Notes: generated from the sequence alone by a model not told the origin. A stretch of 64,000 bases of DNA from Pseudoalteromonas luteoviolacea (GCF_021654285.1 NZ_JAKFZS010000024.1:1-64000); one strand, 5' to 3'. Positions 54,469-63,224 are shown, counted from the stretch's first letter. Numbers and translations: made by a program.

Positions 54469-54783
54469 CTAATGCACAGTGATCGGGTGGTCATTGACGA
54501 CTAAAGATTGGCCATTTTTTTGGGCGCGCAGAAAGCTGGATATTAACACGTCATTAGACAAAACATTGATGTCGTCAACTTCTTCAACCATGCAAAAAGT
54601 GATGGAGTCCCAGCCTAAATCTTTGATAAAGGTTTTAAGGTTGTTGATATTCTCTTTGTAATTTTTATCGGTCGTTAATAAGCCGATAGAGTGTTTGTTG
54701 CCAAGTTTGTATTTGTCTTGGTCTGTGGTCGAGCATTTTGCGTAACCGCTCAGTACATACACTGTATTTGTGCTTTCATTCAT
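54469..54783 (-). CDS. small hypothetical protein
   Basis: A 104-residue cytoplasmic-type protein I do not recognise. It is acidic to neutral, with mixed helix and strand and a regular composition (GYAKCSTTDQDKYKLGNKHS, then DDINVLSNDVLISSFLRAQK). No signal peptide or membrane segment. Its stop lies directly beside a family-B repeat. A real gene is likely from codon pattern, but no function can be offered. Confidence 0.55.
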   Translation of the reverse strand: MNESTNTVYVLSGYAKCSTTDQDKYKLGNKHSIGLLTTDKNYKENINNLKTFIKDLGWDSITFCMVEEVDDINVLSNDVLISSFLRAQKNGQSLVVNDHPITVH

Positions 54784-55040
54784 AGTTGTGACACCACTAA
54801 ATTGTAGTTTTGTTCCAAGTGAATTTCTAATGCATTTTTCAAACCAAACTTTCTAAGTTGCACAAGGTTACTTTGCTAGGCCTTGAAAGTAGTGGGTAAA
54901 ATATTTTAATTCGAGGTGAGTGGCACCTAAGGTGTCAATTTTTTGCTAGATGTATTTTCTCTAGTAGAGGGGGCTGAGCAATTGCTCTTAAAGGCCAACG
55001 TTTACCTTGTGACCAATTGCTCTGGCGTCTTTGAAGTCAA

Positions 55041-55589
55041 CTATTCGCTGATGATTTTTGGGTTTTTTAAGCGCACTATCAGAGGTTTGATAGCAAAATG
55101 TGCGACCACCGATGCCAATACAAACACCACTACGCCAACAAATGGGATCATCGGACCGGTAAAATAGGCACCGCCCAAAACATAGCCGACGATGGCTTCA
55201 ATACGATATAAAGGCAAAAACAGCGCTATAAAAGTAATGACCAGCAATAAAGAGGCCGCAATGGAAGGGTAGCCTAGACTAAATATGGTCGATTGAATCA
55301 AACTTATCAGTAACATGCCGACAAAGCTGCGTGCGGCTACGGTGCGAAAAGCTAAGCGGCTCTGCTCATCTTCTATCTGATTACTTCTGTGTTCAATACT
55401 ATAAGCGGTAAGCCACACTAACGTAGGTAATATTAATAGTCCCCACCAATTGGATAAACCGGGCATGTCCTCTTGCGCTAAAAAGTGATGTGTAACAACA
55501 CCGCCATTTAAGCTCTCCCAAGTGAGTAGGGCAATTTGACATGCGACAACCGCGATCATTAAGTAGTTTCTTATTTTTTTGATATCCAA
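55041..55589 (-). CDS. integral membrane protein of unknown function
   Basis: A 182-residue inner-membrane protein with about five hydrophobic helices (residues 10-26, 45-63, 85-105, 107-128 and 140-168). A short basic C-terminus follows. No known transporter or enzyme motif is seen. It stands alone between non-coding stretches. Confidence 0.65.
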   Translation of the reverse strand: MDIKKIRNYLMIAVVACQIALLTWESLNGGVVTHHFLAQEDMPGLSNWWGLLILPTLVWLTAYSIEHRSNQIEDEQSRLAFRTVAARSFVGMLLISLIQSTIFSLGYPSIAASLLLVITFIALFLPLYRIEAIVGYVLGGAYFTGPMIPFVGVVVFVLASVVAHFAIKPLIVRLKNPKIISE

Positions 55590-56104
55590 AATACAGTTCC
55601 TTATCTTGTAGAGTATGACCTTATTCAGTAATTAGCAAGCCACAAAATAAAAGCGTTATTTTTCAATGTTTTATTTGTTTTTAAATCAAGGTGAGGGAAT
55701 TTTGATACTAATTATTAGTGATTTTAATGAATAAGTGGTGGTAATAAACAGTGGCCGTTGGCGCTGGTTCACGTAAGACCAGCTTGCAATAATATCCTCG
55801 CTTTTCGTGAGCTTGGCCATAGCATATCTGTTCATGGTGTGAACTAAAGGCATGCTATTACAAAACCATGATTTTAGTTTTTTAGGGCGCTCCAGTTACT
55901 GTCATATTGGATGTTTGAGCATGTTATTTCTTATTTATATGGGTATATGAGCGCTTTACTTTTGAGAAGTGTGCAGCGCGTTTCTGGCGTGATCGTATGA
56001 CACTGTTGCTCAGTAATGTATGCTAAACTAAATACCGATTTAGTATGCTTAAGCTCATCTGTATTCACCCCAACTCTTATCTCAAAGACTCATACAACTG
56101 GCCG
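55590..56104. other. intergenic region without recognised gene
   Basis: These 515 bases contain no convincing frame. The only structure seen is a small hairpin CTAAAT-ACCG-ATTTAG at 56028-56043, without a T-run. Confidence 0.5.
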
Positions 56105-56965
56105 TTACTTGTTATTACCAAGTGTTATCCATAGCTCTTTATCTTCAATTGGTGTCGACTGAGGCAAAAACGGATTATCTATGGTTAATATCGTTTTATT
56201 GTCCCACTTGCTCAGAGGAAACAAGTGCTTAGTTGTAGGGTGCGTTTGCATATATTCATCAAAGCTACCATCTTTGATTGCCAGCATTAAACCCGACTCC
56301 AGATCATCAATGAGCTGTGAATTGTCTTTATGGGTAAAAAAGTACATTGGGAAGTGATAGTGCAAAATCACATCATCAAATACCTGTAACTTAGGCATGA
56401 TTTGCTTTCTGCTCTCTACTTCGGAGAAGGCCTCATTAATCCCTCTGGGAAAAGCTCTACACCTATCGACATAAACTTGCTTAAACATGTTTTCATAGAC
56501 GACGTTGGTGATCACGCTAAGGCCAGCGGCTAGCATGATGTCTGTATCAGGCCAGTGCTGTCCCTGACATAAAGTGATATTTTTTAGCGATTTTAAAGAC
56601 TTGATTTGAGAGAATAGCGGTTCTTTATCTTGATGAATGGTAAAAACGCGATAGCCGAGTAGCCCTTTTATCAGTGGAATAGGCACCACCCCTAACTCAG
56701 ACTCTCTTTGCTGATCGGTACCTGCCCAGTACAAGTCAATTAAACGATTAGACTGCAGTTCTAGTAGCGCTCTCTCTTGCACCATATAAGGTGCAAATTG
56801 AATTCTAATTGGTTTGTTGATTTTATCGAAAGCCAGCTCTATGAGCCCAACATAGTAATTGTGTGTACTATCATGCTCTGATTGACTGCCTCGAACGCGA
56901 ATTGCCTCAGTGGCAATGGACGTGTGGCTTATAAGTAAAAGCCAAATAAGTATGAGCTTGTACAT
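56105..56965 (-). CDS. periplasmic solute-binding-like protein
   Basis: A 286-residue protein of the type-2 periplasmic binding fold (SBP_bac_3-like). The start at 56965 gives a signal peptide (MYKLILIWLLLISHTSIA); the frame is open 22 codons upstream without signal character. Typical landmarks are IRFAPYMVQERALLELQSN, then SLKNITLCQGQHW and a C-terminal SGLMLAIKDGSFDEYMQTHP. No permease or ATPase genes are nearby, so it may be a stand-alone sensor or redox/polar-amino-acid binder rather than part of a transporter. Confidence 0.75.
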   Translation of the reverse strand: MYKLILIWLLLISHTSIATEAIRVRGSQSEHDSTHNYYVGLIELAFDKINKPIRIQFAPYMVQERALLELQSNRLIDLYWAGTDQQRESELGVVPIPLIKGLLGYRVFTIHQDKEPLFSQIKSLKSLKNITLCQGQHWPDTDIMLAAGLSVITNVVYENMFKQVYVDRCRAFPRGINEAFSEVESRKQIMPKLQVFDDVILHYHFPMYFFTHKDNSQLIDDLESGLMLAIKDGSFDEYMQTHPTTKHLFPLSKWDNKTILTIDNPFLPQSTPIEDKELWITLGNNK

Positions 56966-57307
56966 TGGTCTCTCATCATTGTTGCCCAATACTACGAGCG
57001 TAGTGCATCTTTTGACATGCGTGGTGTTCATCTGGTTTTTTACTCTTGATCACGAGAGAGGGCTTTGACGATTCTTTGTTCATGCAATGTTAAAAAGGTG
57101 TGCGGACTCTGGATAAAGTCTTGGCCTGTTGTTAGAAAAGAGGTAGAGGCACTTTGGCCCCTAGTTAGTGGATGTGTTTATTGAGTAGATTGAAGACGTA
57201 CAGGTAATTATGAATAAGCACCCCGATTTAATCGGGGTTTTAAGTAATTTGCTATTGTTGTCTATAGTCGTGATAAGTTGTAATTAGACACGCACTTACA
57301 GTGTTCG
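56966..57307. other. intergenic region with a terminator-like hairpin
   Basis: No gene is seen. ACCCCGAT-TTA-ATCGGGGT at 57220-57238 is followed by TTT on the plus strand, although both flanking genes run on the minus strand. On the minus strand no T-run follows it. It may protect against antisense transcription or be a relic of a lost plus-strand gene. Confidence 0.5.
57220..57241 (+). terminator. orphan plus-strand terminator hairpin
   Basis: A perfect 8-bp stem with a 3-base loop and four T's on the plus strand, with no plus-strand gene upstream within 3 kb. Confidence 0.6.
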
Positions 57308-59131
57308 TCATTGCCAAAAAATAATAGGTAATTGCTTATTAATCAATAATACAAGGCAAAATTGTAAAGCACAGAGCAAGCATGCCATATCAAGCCAGTA
57401 GACTTTACTTTGGTTTAGAAATGGTTTTGTTTTGTAAGCAGACCAAGTAAGGCTTACAGGTAATAACCCAGATATTAGCGCAAGGCAGAATGATGCTACT
57501 GTCAGTTCTCCAAATTGCATAAAGTTTTGCTGTGTATATAAAGTGATAGGTATAGCAAACATGATTAGGTTATAAAAGCTCAGTTTTAAATTGGCATACC
57601 TACTATGTTTATCTCTAATCAAGGTGGCGATGCCCACGAGTAATAAGCCCATTAAGCCTATGAGGCCGAGTATTATGCTAGACCAAACCAGTATTAATAT
57701 AGGTACACTGCCTTTTTGATATGTTCTATGACCATAACTAAGCATTGGCTGATTTTCATTATTTTGGTAAAACACATAAGTGGCGTTGCTGCGAGTGATG
57801 TCTCTAAATAGCTGTTTTCCTACAGGAACAATGACTTTGTCTTTACTTTGTAAAGTGTGAATAACCAAGCTGTTTCCCGTTTGGCTGATCCACACAAAAT
57901 TTGCTATCCAGTCAACAAATGCGAATTCGGCCATACTATTAGGTGCTAAAAAGTAGATACCCGTTTTGTCTTTCAGAGATACCACTTCTTTTATTTTTTC
58001 TGTGACTTTAGCGGGCTTGATATTTAGCTGTTCGATAAAGAGTTTATCAAAATTCGCATAGTTTGCAGTTTCACTATCAGTGTTAAGCGCGTAAAAAAAT
58101 GCTTTGTTTTCGTCGGGGAATACACACATATGCGCCCTAAAACCAAAAGTTGTTCCTGGTCTACAATGTCCCATGACTCCATGACGGTCTCGGTTTGAAA
58201 ATACCAGCCCGTGGCCTATTTTTAGGCCCGCTTGGTGCGCATTTGTTTCATGAGCACCCGCAAGTAAAGGGAGTAACTCCGGTAAAATAAATGTTTTACC
58301 ATGCAGGGTTCCGCCAGCGAGTATAAGTGCCATAAATTTACCCATATCAGTCGCGGTGGTTGTAAATTGGCCAGCACCTCTTAATAAAAATGGTGGAGCG
58401 GCTTGCGCTGTCATTAAATCATGGTATCCCATTGCTAAACTTGTTGGAGTCGGCACTGCAGTTTGCGTTTGGAAAGAAAAAGTACTGTCATGCATGCCTA
58501 ATGGCTGTAGTAAGTGCTTATCAAGGTAGGTTTCGTAGCGTGTCTTTGTGACATTTTCAATGATCATTGCCAATAGTTGGTAGCCCATATTCGAATAAGA
58601 CTCTTGTGAGCCTGGTTTGAACCTTGCTGTAAGTAGACTTTTATCTCCGTTATTAAATGCGTTAATAAGCGGTGTATCTGGCGTGACCTGAGTATTTAGG
58701 TACTGCCACATGCGCACACTATCTAACCCTGATGTATGATTTAGCAGGTGCTTTACTAATATTGGGGAGTTATCTCGCCAAGGGTTCTTAATGGCAAGCT
58801 CAGGGAGTAATGTCTTTATTTGTGTATCTAAAGACAATTTCTCTTCACTGATTAACTGTAGTATGCCCACAGCCAAAATCGCTTTTGTTACAGATCCAAT
58901 ATGCATCTTTTGACTGTCATGCATCACAAAGCCTTTTGCGATATTTGCTAAACCGGCACTGCCAATTTGCATCTGCCCTTCATTTAACAGAGCCCAAGTG
59001 ATCCCTGCAATTTTTTGCTCTTTAATGTTTTTTTCAATTTGGTGATTAAATGTGTTGCTTTCATTGGCTTTTACATATGTATAAGGCCAAATTAAAAAGG
59101 TTAAAAGCAAGGTTAGATAGAGTTTAGTCAT
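57308..59131 (-). CDS. membrane-anchored beta-lactamase-family serine hydrolase
   Basis: A 607-residue exported serine hydrolase. The start at 59131 opens a signal peptide (MTKLYLTLLLTFLIWPY, cleavage near VKA-NE). The catalytic motifs are S80-V-T-K83 (MHIGSVTKA), Y179-S-N181 and HCRPGTTFG. The penicillin-binding-like domain ends near residue 370. A linker domain and four hydrophobic helices (about 480-600) follow, so the enzyme is tethered to the membrane. A similar architecture is found in proteins related to FmtA/EstB-type esterases. Substrate unknown. Transcribed alone. Confidence 0.85.
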   Translation of the reverse strand: MTKLYLTLLLTFLIWPYTYVKANESNTFNHQIEKNIKEQKIAGITWALLNEGQMQIGSAGLANIAKGFVMHDSQKMHIGSVTKAILAVGILQLISEEKLSLDTQIKTLLPELAIKNPWRDNSPILVKHLLNHTSGLDSVRMWQYLNTQVTPDTPLINAFNNGDKSLLTARFKPGSQESYSNMGYQLLAMIIENVTKTRYETYLDKHLLQPLGMHDSTFSFQTQTAVPTPTSLAMGYHDLMTAQAAPPFLLRGAGQFTTTATDMGKFMALILAGGTLHGKTFILPELLPLLAGAHETNAHQAGLKIGHGLVFSNRDRHGVMGHCRPGTTFGFRAHMCVFPDENKAFFYALNTDSETANYANFDKLFIEQLNIKPAKVTEKIKEVVSLKDKTGIYFLAPNSMAEFAFVDWIANFVWISQTGNSLVIHTLQSKDKVIVPVGKQLFRDITRSNATYVFYQNNENQPMLSYGHRTYQKGSVPILILVWSSIILGLIGLMGLLLVGIATLIRDKHSRYANLKLSFYNLIMFAIPITLYTQQNFMQFGELTVASFCLALISGLLPVSLTWSAYKTKPFLNQSKVYWLDMACLLCALQFCLVLLINKQLPIIFWQ

Positions 59132-59666
59132 TCTTATTCTTATTTTTCGATCAATGCTTAAAGATATCACTTTTTATGTGATGTGAATGTGAAATGTGCT
59201 GTGATGTGACGAAGCTGAAAGTATTAAATATTTTATTTTTATGTCTAGTTTGGCTATCAAATAGATTGTTTGATTTCTTACTTTAATAACTTAATCATTT
59301 TAAATATAACCCAGTTATAACGTTTTATCCTTCTTTTTATTTTAAAATCATATTCGATTACATAGTTAATTTGGTAATTGCTCTTATGTCTGTGCTGATT
59401 TTAGGTAATCCGTTTTCAAGTATGGAGGTTCAATCGTTATATTTTTATTTATTAAGTTGGTTAAAAATGAAATAGGTGTTTTTCTGATACACACTAAATA
59501 ATAAAAAGGTAACCGGAATGAAATTCATACTATAAAGCAAAAAAATTTAAAACCTTTCAAAAGACAGAGTCGCACTTCCGGCAGGTGGTACGTATGTCGA
59601 TCCTACTCTAAGAGACAATTTTTAGTTGCGTGTCATCACTAAGTAGTTGAAAGTTTTTGCTTCTGG
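59132..59666. other. intergenic A+T-rich region
   Basis: No convincing gene. A short plus-strand frame (about 59551-59625) reads like coding sequence for 24 residues (ending ...GGTYVDPTLRDNF) but has no start codon, so it may be debris. The rest is A/T-rich with the promoter for the preceding gene. Confidence 0.4.
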
Positions 59667-59927
59667 CTAGAAATCCTTATTATCTGTACTAGCGGAGATA
59701 TCATCTGTACTAGCGGAGATATCATACACCGTTAGTTTCACTAAGCTTTCGACAGAATATTCAATAACTTGCTTAAAGCAGTTTTTAAATTGAATACTGT
59801 TTACATCAGCTCAGATACCATGGGTGAAGATGTCATTAACTGGATCTCCAATACTAACCGCTTTCTTTGTGTTCTCGCTATCCTGAAGAACGTCACACTC
59901 CAATGTTAAAATAGACTCGATTAGCAT
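59667..59927 (-). pseudogene. broken reading frame of unknown origin
   Basis: An ATG at 59927 opens a frame that would run 86 codons to a stop at 59667 but is cut by a TGA after 37 codons. Sense composition on both sides of the stop is protein-like (CDVLQDSENTKKAVSIGDPV before it; FKNCFKQVIEYSVESLVKLT after it). A 21-bp duplication within the second half keeps frame. No family is recognised. Part of the 5' region overlaps a faint REP-like sequence, so chance cannot be ruled out. Confidence 0.3.
59682..59723. repeat. 21-bp tandem duplication
   Basis: The word ATCTGTACTAGCGGAGATATC occurs at 59682-59702 and again, identical, at 59703-59723. Confidence 0.97.
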
Positions 59928-59933
59928 CAGTTT

Positions 59934-59957
59934 TCGTCGTCCTGGCGAATGTCAGGA
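59934..59957 (+). repeat. single REP-like hairpin (diverged)
   Basis: TCGTCGTCCTGGCGAATGTC followed by AGGA, with CCTG / CAGG as the stem at 59941-59956. It matches the second unit of the 38.6-kb array (CGTCGTCCTGACGAAGGTC) with few changes. It lies at the 3' end of the small CxxC gene. Confidence 0.75.
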
Positions 59958-59969
59958 GGTATGTGTTGC

Positions 59970-60149
59970 TTATTTTTTTCGTGCCTTACAAGTACCACCG
60001 TATTGATACGTTTGAGCGAATTGCTTTTTGATGATGGTTAAACAGGGCCCACAAATAAACCGCCATTGAATATTATTGTCATAACGACACCGGTACATGA
60101 CCTCTTTGCTTTGCTGGCATTGTGTGCAAGTTTTATGGCGTAATCGCAT
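59970..60149 (-). CDS. small CxxC zinc-ribbon-like protein
   Basis: A 59-residue protein that is below common ORF cut-offs. The sequence begins MRLRHKTCTQCQQ and contains two Cys pairs, CTQC (8-11) and CGPC (33-36), with YRCRYDNN between and QTYQYGGT near the end. The spacing suits a single zinc site. I recall similar short CxxC proteins ending YGGTWK in marine gammaproteobacteria, so this is probably a real conserved gene of unknown function, but that comparison is from memory. The expected Trp is Cys here (YGGTC). No strong ribosome site. Confidence 0.6.
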   Translation of the reverse strand: MRLRHKTCTQCQQSKEVMYRCRYDNNIQWRFICGPCLTIIKKQFAQTYQYGGTCKARKK

Positions 60150-60624
60150 GATATCTATACTTAATGTTATATGAGAAAAGTGCCGCTAAATCACGTACTC
60201 AGGGTGCTCTACTCTCCATGCACTCTTATGTGTAAGAATACAATTTATAAAATGGATTTTTTGAGTGAACGTAATTTAGCTGACAATATAGATACGAAAT
60301 TGCCTGCGGTTCGATCAATATAGATAAACAGGTAGCAAGTATCTTGCTGTGTGCTCAGTCACAATCGTCGAGTGTTCCCGCATGTGTTTTGCATTTTAAA
60401 TGAGCGATTTATCCAATTTTATGCAGTACAAAAATATAGGGGTGGTAGATATTGGCTGTTAGAAAATATGACGATAATGACTTCTTCTTTCCTCGATAAG
60501 TAGTACAAACACATATGCCGTAACAAAGCGTGTGTATGGCCTCATGCACTCTTCATTTGTTACAGATTGGTGTATTATTGCGGTATCGAAAACGACATAA
60601 TTTAAACAGTGAGTAAAGAGTCAT
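60150..60624. other. intergenic region upstream of ppiC
   Basis: 475 bases without a gene I can support; they hold the promoter of ppiC on the right and of the small CxxC gene on the left. No hairpin or repeat stands out. Confidence 0.4.
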
Positions 60625-60903
60625 ATGGCCAGTACAGCACATGCACTGCACATCTTGGTAAAGCATAAAGAGCAAGCGGAAGATATCCTCAAGCAGTTAA
60701 AAAAGGGCGCTAAATTTCAAACCCTTGCGAAGAAGCACTCGACCTGCCCATCTGGTAAAAAGGGCGGAGATTTAGGAGAGTTTAGACGCGGGACCATGGT
60801 TCCTCAGTTTGATAAGGCCTGTTTCTCTGATGAAGTGTTGACACCTCAATTGGTTAAAACTAAATTTGGTTGGCATATTATTAAGGTGTTATACCGCACT
60901 TAA
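60625..60903 (+). CDS. ppiC: peptidyl-prolyl cis-trans isomerase C (parvulin)
   Basis: A 92-residue single-domain parvulin that speeds proline isomerisation in the cytoplasm. The start [19 protein letters not shown], the centre [20 protein letters not shown] and the end [11 protein letters not shown] match E. coli PpiC (93 residues) closely, including the active-site Cys in STCPSG. GTAAAGAG precedes the ATG. Monocistronic. Confidence 0.95.
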   Translation: MASTAHALHILVKHKEQAEDILKQLKKGAKFQTLAKKHSTCPSGKKGGDLGEFRRGTMVPQFDKACFSDEVLTPQLVKTKFGWHIIKVLYRT

Positions 60904-61046
60904 CACCTAATAATTAATGACTCTGATCGCATTGATTACCTGTGATTATACTTGAGCGTGTATTATTTTTGAGCTAGTTTAATGGACTGATATTTATAAA
61001 TTAAGTTAACTATTTATACATAGCTTTCAAGGATTGGAGCAAACTG

Positions 61047-61736
61047 ATGGAAATTAATCGAAATAACATCGTTACAAATCAGCAAACACTCACTGGTAGC
61101 GAGCAGTCTTCACTTACAAAGCAACTGAAAGAATCAAGGATACAATCTGAAGCGCCTACAACCTCGGTAAAAGTGACCTTAGATACTAATGTGGGCATCA
61201 AAGAAGAGCATTTCAAAGCTGCTCAGGAAGAAGCGGTAAGAGCCACGCTTGCTTATATGGATACAATGGAAAAGACACAGCAAGCACTGAAAACTAGCCT
61301 AAGTGAATTTGATAAGTTCAAAGCAGAGCAGGCTAATCAAAACCCGCATTTAGATTTAAAGGATTTAGACTTATACCAAGATAAAGAAGGTAATTTAAAG
61401 CTCAGTAGTGGCAGGCTTTCTTCTTCACAGATAAATGATTTGGAAGCGGCTTTGTCTGGCAATGAAAAATTGAAGGACGCCTTTACTCAAATACACAGTG
61501 GTATTGTTGACAGCCTCAAGCATAGAGATTCCTACCTGTATGCTGATTTAAATTCGTCTTCTTTAAATGGGTCTATCAGATTAAATGAACTGACACAGCA
61601 ATATGATAAACAATTTCATCCTGAAGGTTTTGGAGAAGAATATAAAACACTCTCTGAGCGCTTAAATGTAGAGGCCGGGCTGTTTGGTCATTTTTTATTA
61701 GAAGCCGTGAACCCAACAATACGTACTTCTGCATAG
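61047..61736 (+). CDS. hypothetical helical protein
   Basis: A 229-residue soluble protein, rich in Glu, Lys, Gln and Ser, predicted helical with coiled-coil segments (about 55-100 and 125-165). No signal peptide. The N-terminal 40 residues look disordered. No family is recognised; the makeup resembles flagellar-hook-length or secretion-substrate accessory proteins, but nothing specific supports that. TTGGAG precedes the ATG. Confidence 0.65.
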   Translation: MEINRNNIVTNQQTLTGSEQSSLTKQLKESRIQSEAPTTSVKVTLDTNVGIKEEHFKAAQEEAVRATLAYMDTMEKTQQALKTSLSEFDKFKAEQANQNPHLDLKDLDLYQDKEGNLKLSSGRLSSSQINDLEAALSGNEKLKDAFTQIHSGIVDSLKHRDSYLYADLNSSSLNGSIRLNELTQQYDKQFHPEGFGEEYKTLSERLNVEAGLFGHFLLEAVNPTIRTSA

Positions 61737-61955
61737 GTATACAATTTAAGGCGTAAAACGCTAGGTTTGGTGCTGTTTAATGCAATTAAGCCGCATGAAA
61801 ACATGGAAGTGGTACAGGGTTTTCTAAGCATATAATGATTTATTGGAGACCATACAGAACCTGACTCCATTGATTTTATTAATTATATAAATTCGAGTTG
61901 AGTTTTTAAAATTGTACGTGTATTGTTTAATTGATTTTAATAAAAGGAAATTAAA

Positions 61956-62162
61956 ATGAAACTCAAACTAAACGTAAATAAGAAAAATATTAAAGCGTTA
62001 AGCGCCAACAACTCAAAGCTTCCAGTACAAGTAACACCTAATGTTGCGGGTGGTTGGTACAAAACTTACCAGTGTACTTATCACTGTTATACACAGGAAC
62101 CTCACTGTAATACAGTAGAGCCGACACGTCAGTCAGGGTGCTGTAATTCAACTAATTGTTGA
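61956..62162 (+). CDS. lanthipeptide-like precursor peptide
   Basis: A 68-residue ribosomal peptide precursor. The leader MKLKLNVNKKNIKALS is like class I lanthipeptide leaders of the 'MKLKLNKKNIKxLS' kind and ends in VAGG at residues 30-33, a double-glycine site for a C39 peptidase transporter. The putative core (34-68) has 35 residues with six Cys (at core 7, 11, 18, 29, 30, 35) and eight Ser/Thr, ideal for lanthionine rings or disulphides. AAAGGAA precedes the ATG and a terminator follows, so expression looks intact. No LanB/LanC or other modification gene occurs in the window; only a decayed transporter is next to it. Confidence 0.72.
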   Translation: MKLKLNVNKKNIKALSANNSKLPVQVTPNVAGGWYKTYQCTYHCYTQEPHCNTVEPTRQSGCCNSTNC

Positions 62163-62170
62163 TTAGCATG

Positions 62171-62195
62171 AAAGGCAAGCGTTGCTTGCCTTTAT
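62171..62195. terminator. terminator of the precursor peptide gene
   Basis: A perfect 10-bp stem (AAAGGCAAGC / GCTTGCCTTT) with a GTT loop, 8 bases after the stop. Confidence 0.88.
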
Positions 62196-62260
62196 CGTAT
62201 TGGCAGTAATTAAACAGCTCTAACATATCAATAAAGCGCGTTTATATATTAAAAGCTCTT

Positions 62261-62560
62261 CTATTTCCCCTGCATTTCTGACGGCACACCTTCTCTGACA
62301 ATCTTACCATCCTTAATCTCTATAATACGAACCATCATTGAAAGCACATCCTAAGAGTGTGCGATAGAGATAACCGTTTTACCTTTCATGAATGTTTTTA
62401 TGGAGGTAATTAACTCAGCTTTTAATTTTGGGTCTAAGGCACTTGTCGCCGCACCTAATAACAGTATTTTTTGTCTCTTAATATGGATCTGGCAAATGCC
62501 AGACATTGATGCGGTCTCCCAGATAATTGCCCACCATTTTCAGACATTCAAGTATTCGAC
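62261..62560 (-). pseudogene. decayed ABC transporter ATPase (peptide exporter tail)
   Basis: The C-terminal end of an ABC transporter nucleotide-binding domain read on the minus strand. Recognisable are AFARSILRD before a frameshift in a run of six A's, then KILLLGAATSALDPKLKAEL (Walker B and D-loop; the DE of LLLDEATSALD is now GA), then TVISIAHS, an in-frame TAG, and DVLSMMVRIIEIKDGKIVRE, EGVPSEMQGK and a stop at 62261. The signature LSGGQ is lost. The H-loop sequence and the end pattern fit bacteriocin-export (peptidase-containing) transporters, and its place beside a double-glycine precursor supports that. The domain upstream of about 62560 is gone. Confidence 0.75.
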
Positions 62561-62668
62561 CCTTCTCAAATCAGTGCAGTCAATCGGGCCCTATCAATGG
62601 GGTCAGAGTTATTGGTCTCTTTAAAATTGCGAAAGAAAACTACCAAAAGGTAGAGTTTTAGTAGTTAT

Positions 62669-63224
62669 ATGGCGAGATTATTGAAATTAAACTTATCTCA
62701 TCTACCGCAATAAGTTATTCATCTAGATAATAAATGGGAAGTGAAGTTTATTGAAACGAAGGGTTATGCTGTTTATCTGGATAAGTTAAAGATTATGCAA
62801 ATAAATTTGGTGCGTAAATTCAGGTATGTGTATTGATGATGAGTCACGTTCACTTATTAATGACTCTAACTAAGTCTAATTTTACTAGCAAATTAACATA
62901 GTCCTTGAGGCGTTGTTTCGTTCATTATTTTTATGATACTTACCAAAGAACAGGTGCTTTGTGGGAGGGGCGACATAAATCGACGTTAGTGGATATTGAG
63001 CGATCTTTTCTGCTAATAAGTTATATATTTAATTAAACCCAATCAGAGCGAATATGGTGTCATAACGTTCGAATACACTTGGCCTAATTACTCGCATAAT
63101 ACGCTGTGAAAATATTGAGTTATTGACAGAGCATGACGTTTATTTAAATTTTGGAATTTCATCTCAAAGACGGCAGCTAGAATGTAAGCGCTTTAAACAG
63201 CTGTATTGTCGGGTAGAAGAGTGA
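62669..63224 (+). pseudogene. decayed REP-associated tyrosine transposase (Y1/IS200-like)
   Basis: A plus-strand relic of a RAYT (Y1_Tnp, DUF1568-like) transposase. The start MARLLKLNLSHLPQ is followed by a stop and VIHLDNKWE, matching the family's 'MARLPRLNLPGxPxHVIQRGNN'. Further on, in shifting frames with several stops, come YLDKLK, MMSHVHLLMTLT (the HuH metal motif is in HVHLL), YQRTGALWEGRHKSTLVDIE, and RRQLECKRFKQLYCRVEE at the end. At least four stops or shifts make it non-functional. Such enzymes mobilise REP hairpins. Confidence 0.8.

Noticed and set aside
54235-54504. 89-residue frame at 54.3 kb
   Set aside because: It is made entirely of the two family-B repeats, giving the same peptide twice (NLAPQDVFCTNSPCAKRMSS-like), a repeat artefact.
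52580-59131. class C beta-lactamase resistance genes
   Set aside because: The two proteins have the SxxK and YxN motifs but are far longer than AmpC, with extra C-terminal domains, so esterase or peptidase activity is more likely.
59551-59625. 24-residue protein-like plus-strand frame
   Set aside because: Attractive sequence but no start codon, no ribosome site and a stop directly before it; could be debris or chance.
59879-59896. a further REP-like unit
   Set aside because: Only half of the palindrome is recognisable (ATCCTGAAGAACGTCA) and it lies inside a possible broken frame, so I did not list it as a copy.
62388-62624. 78-residue plus-strand frame
   Set aside because: It is the antisense of the decayed ABC transporter, which gives much clearer family motifs on the minus strand.
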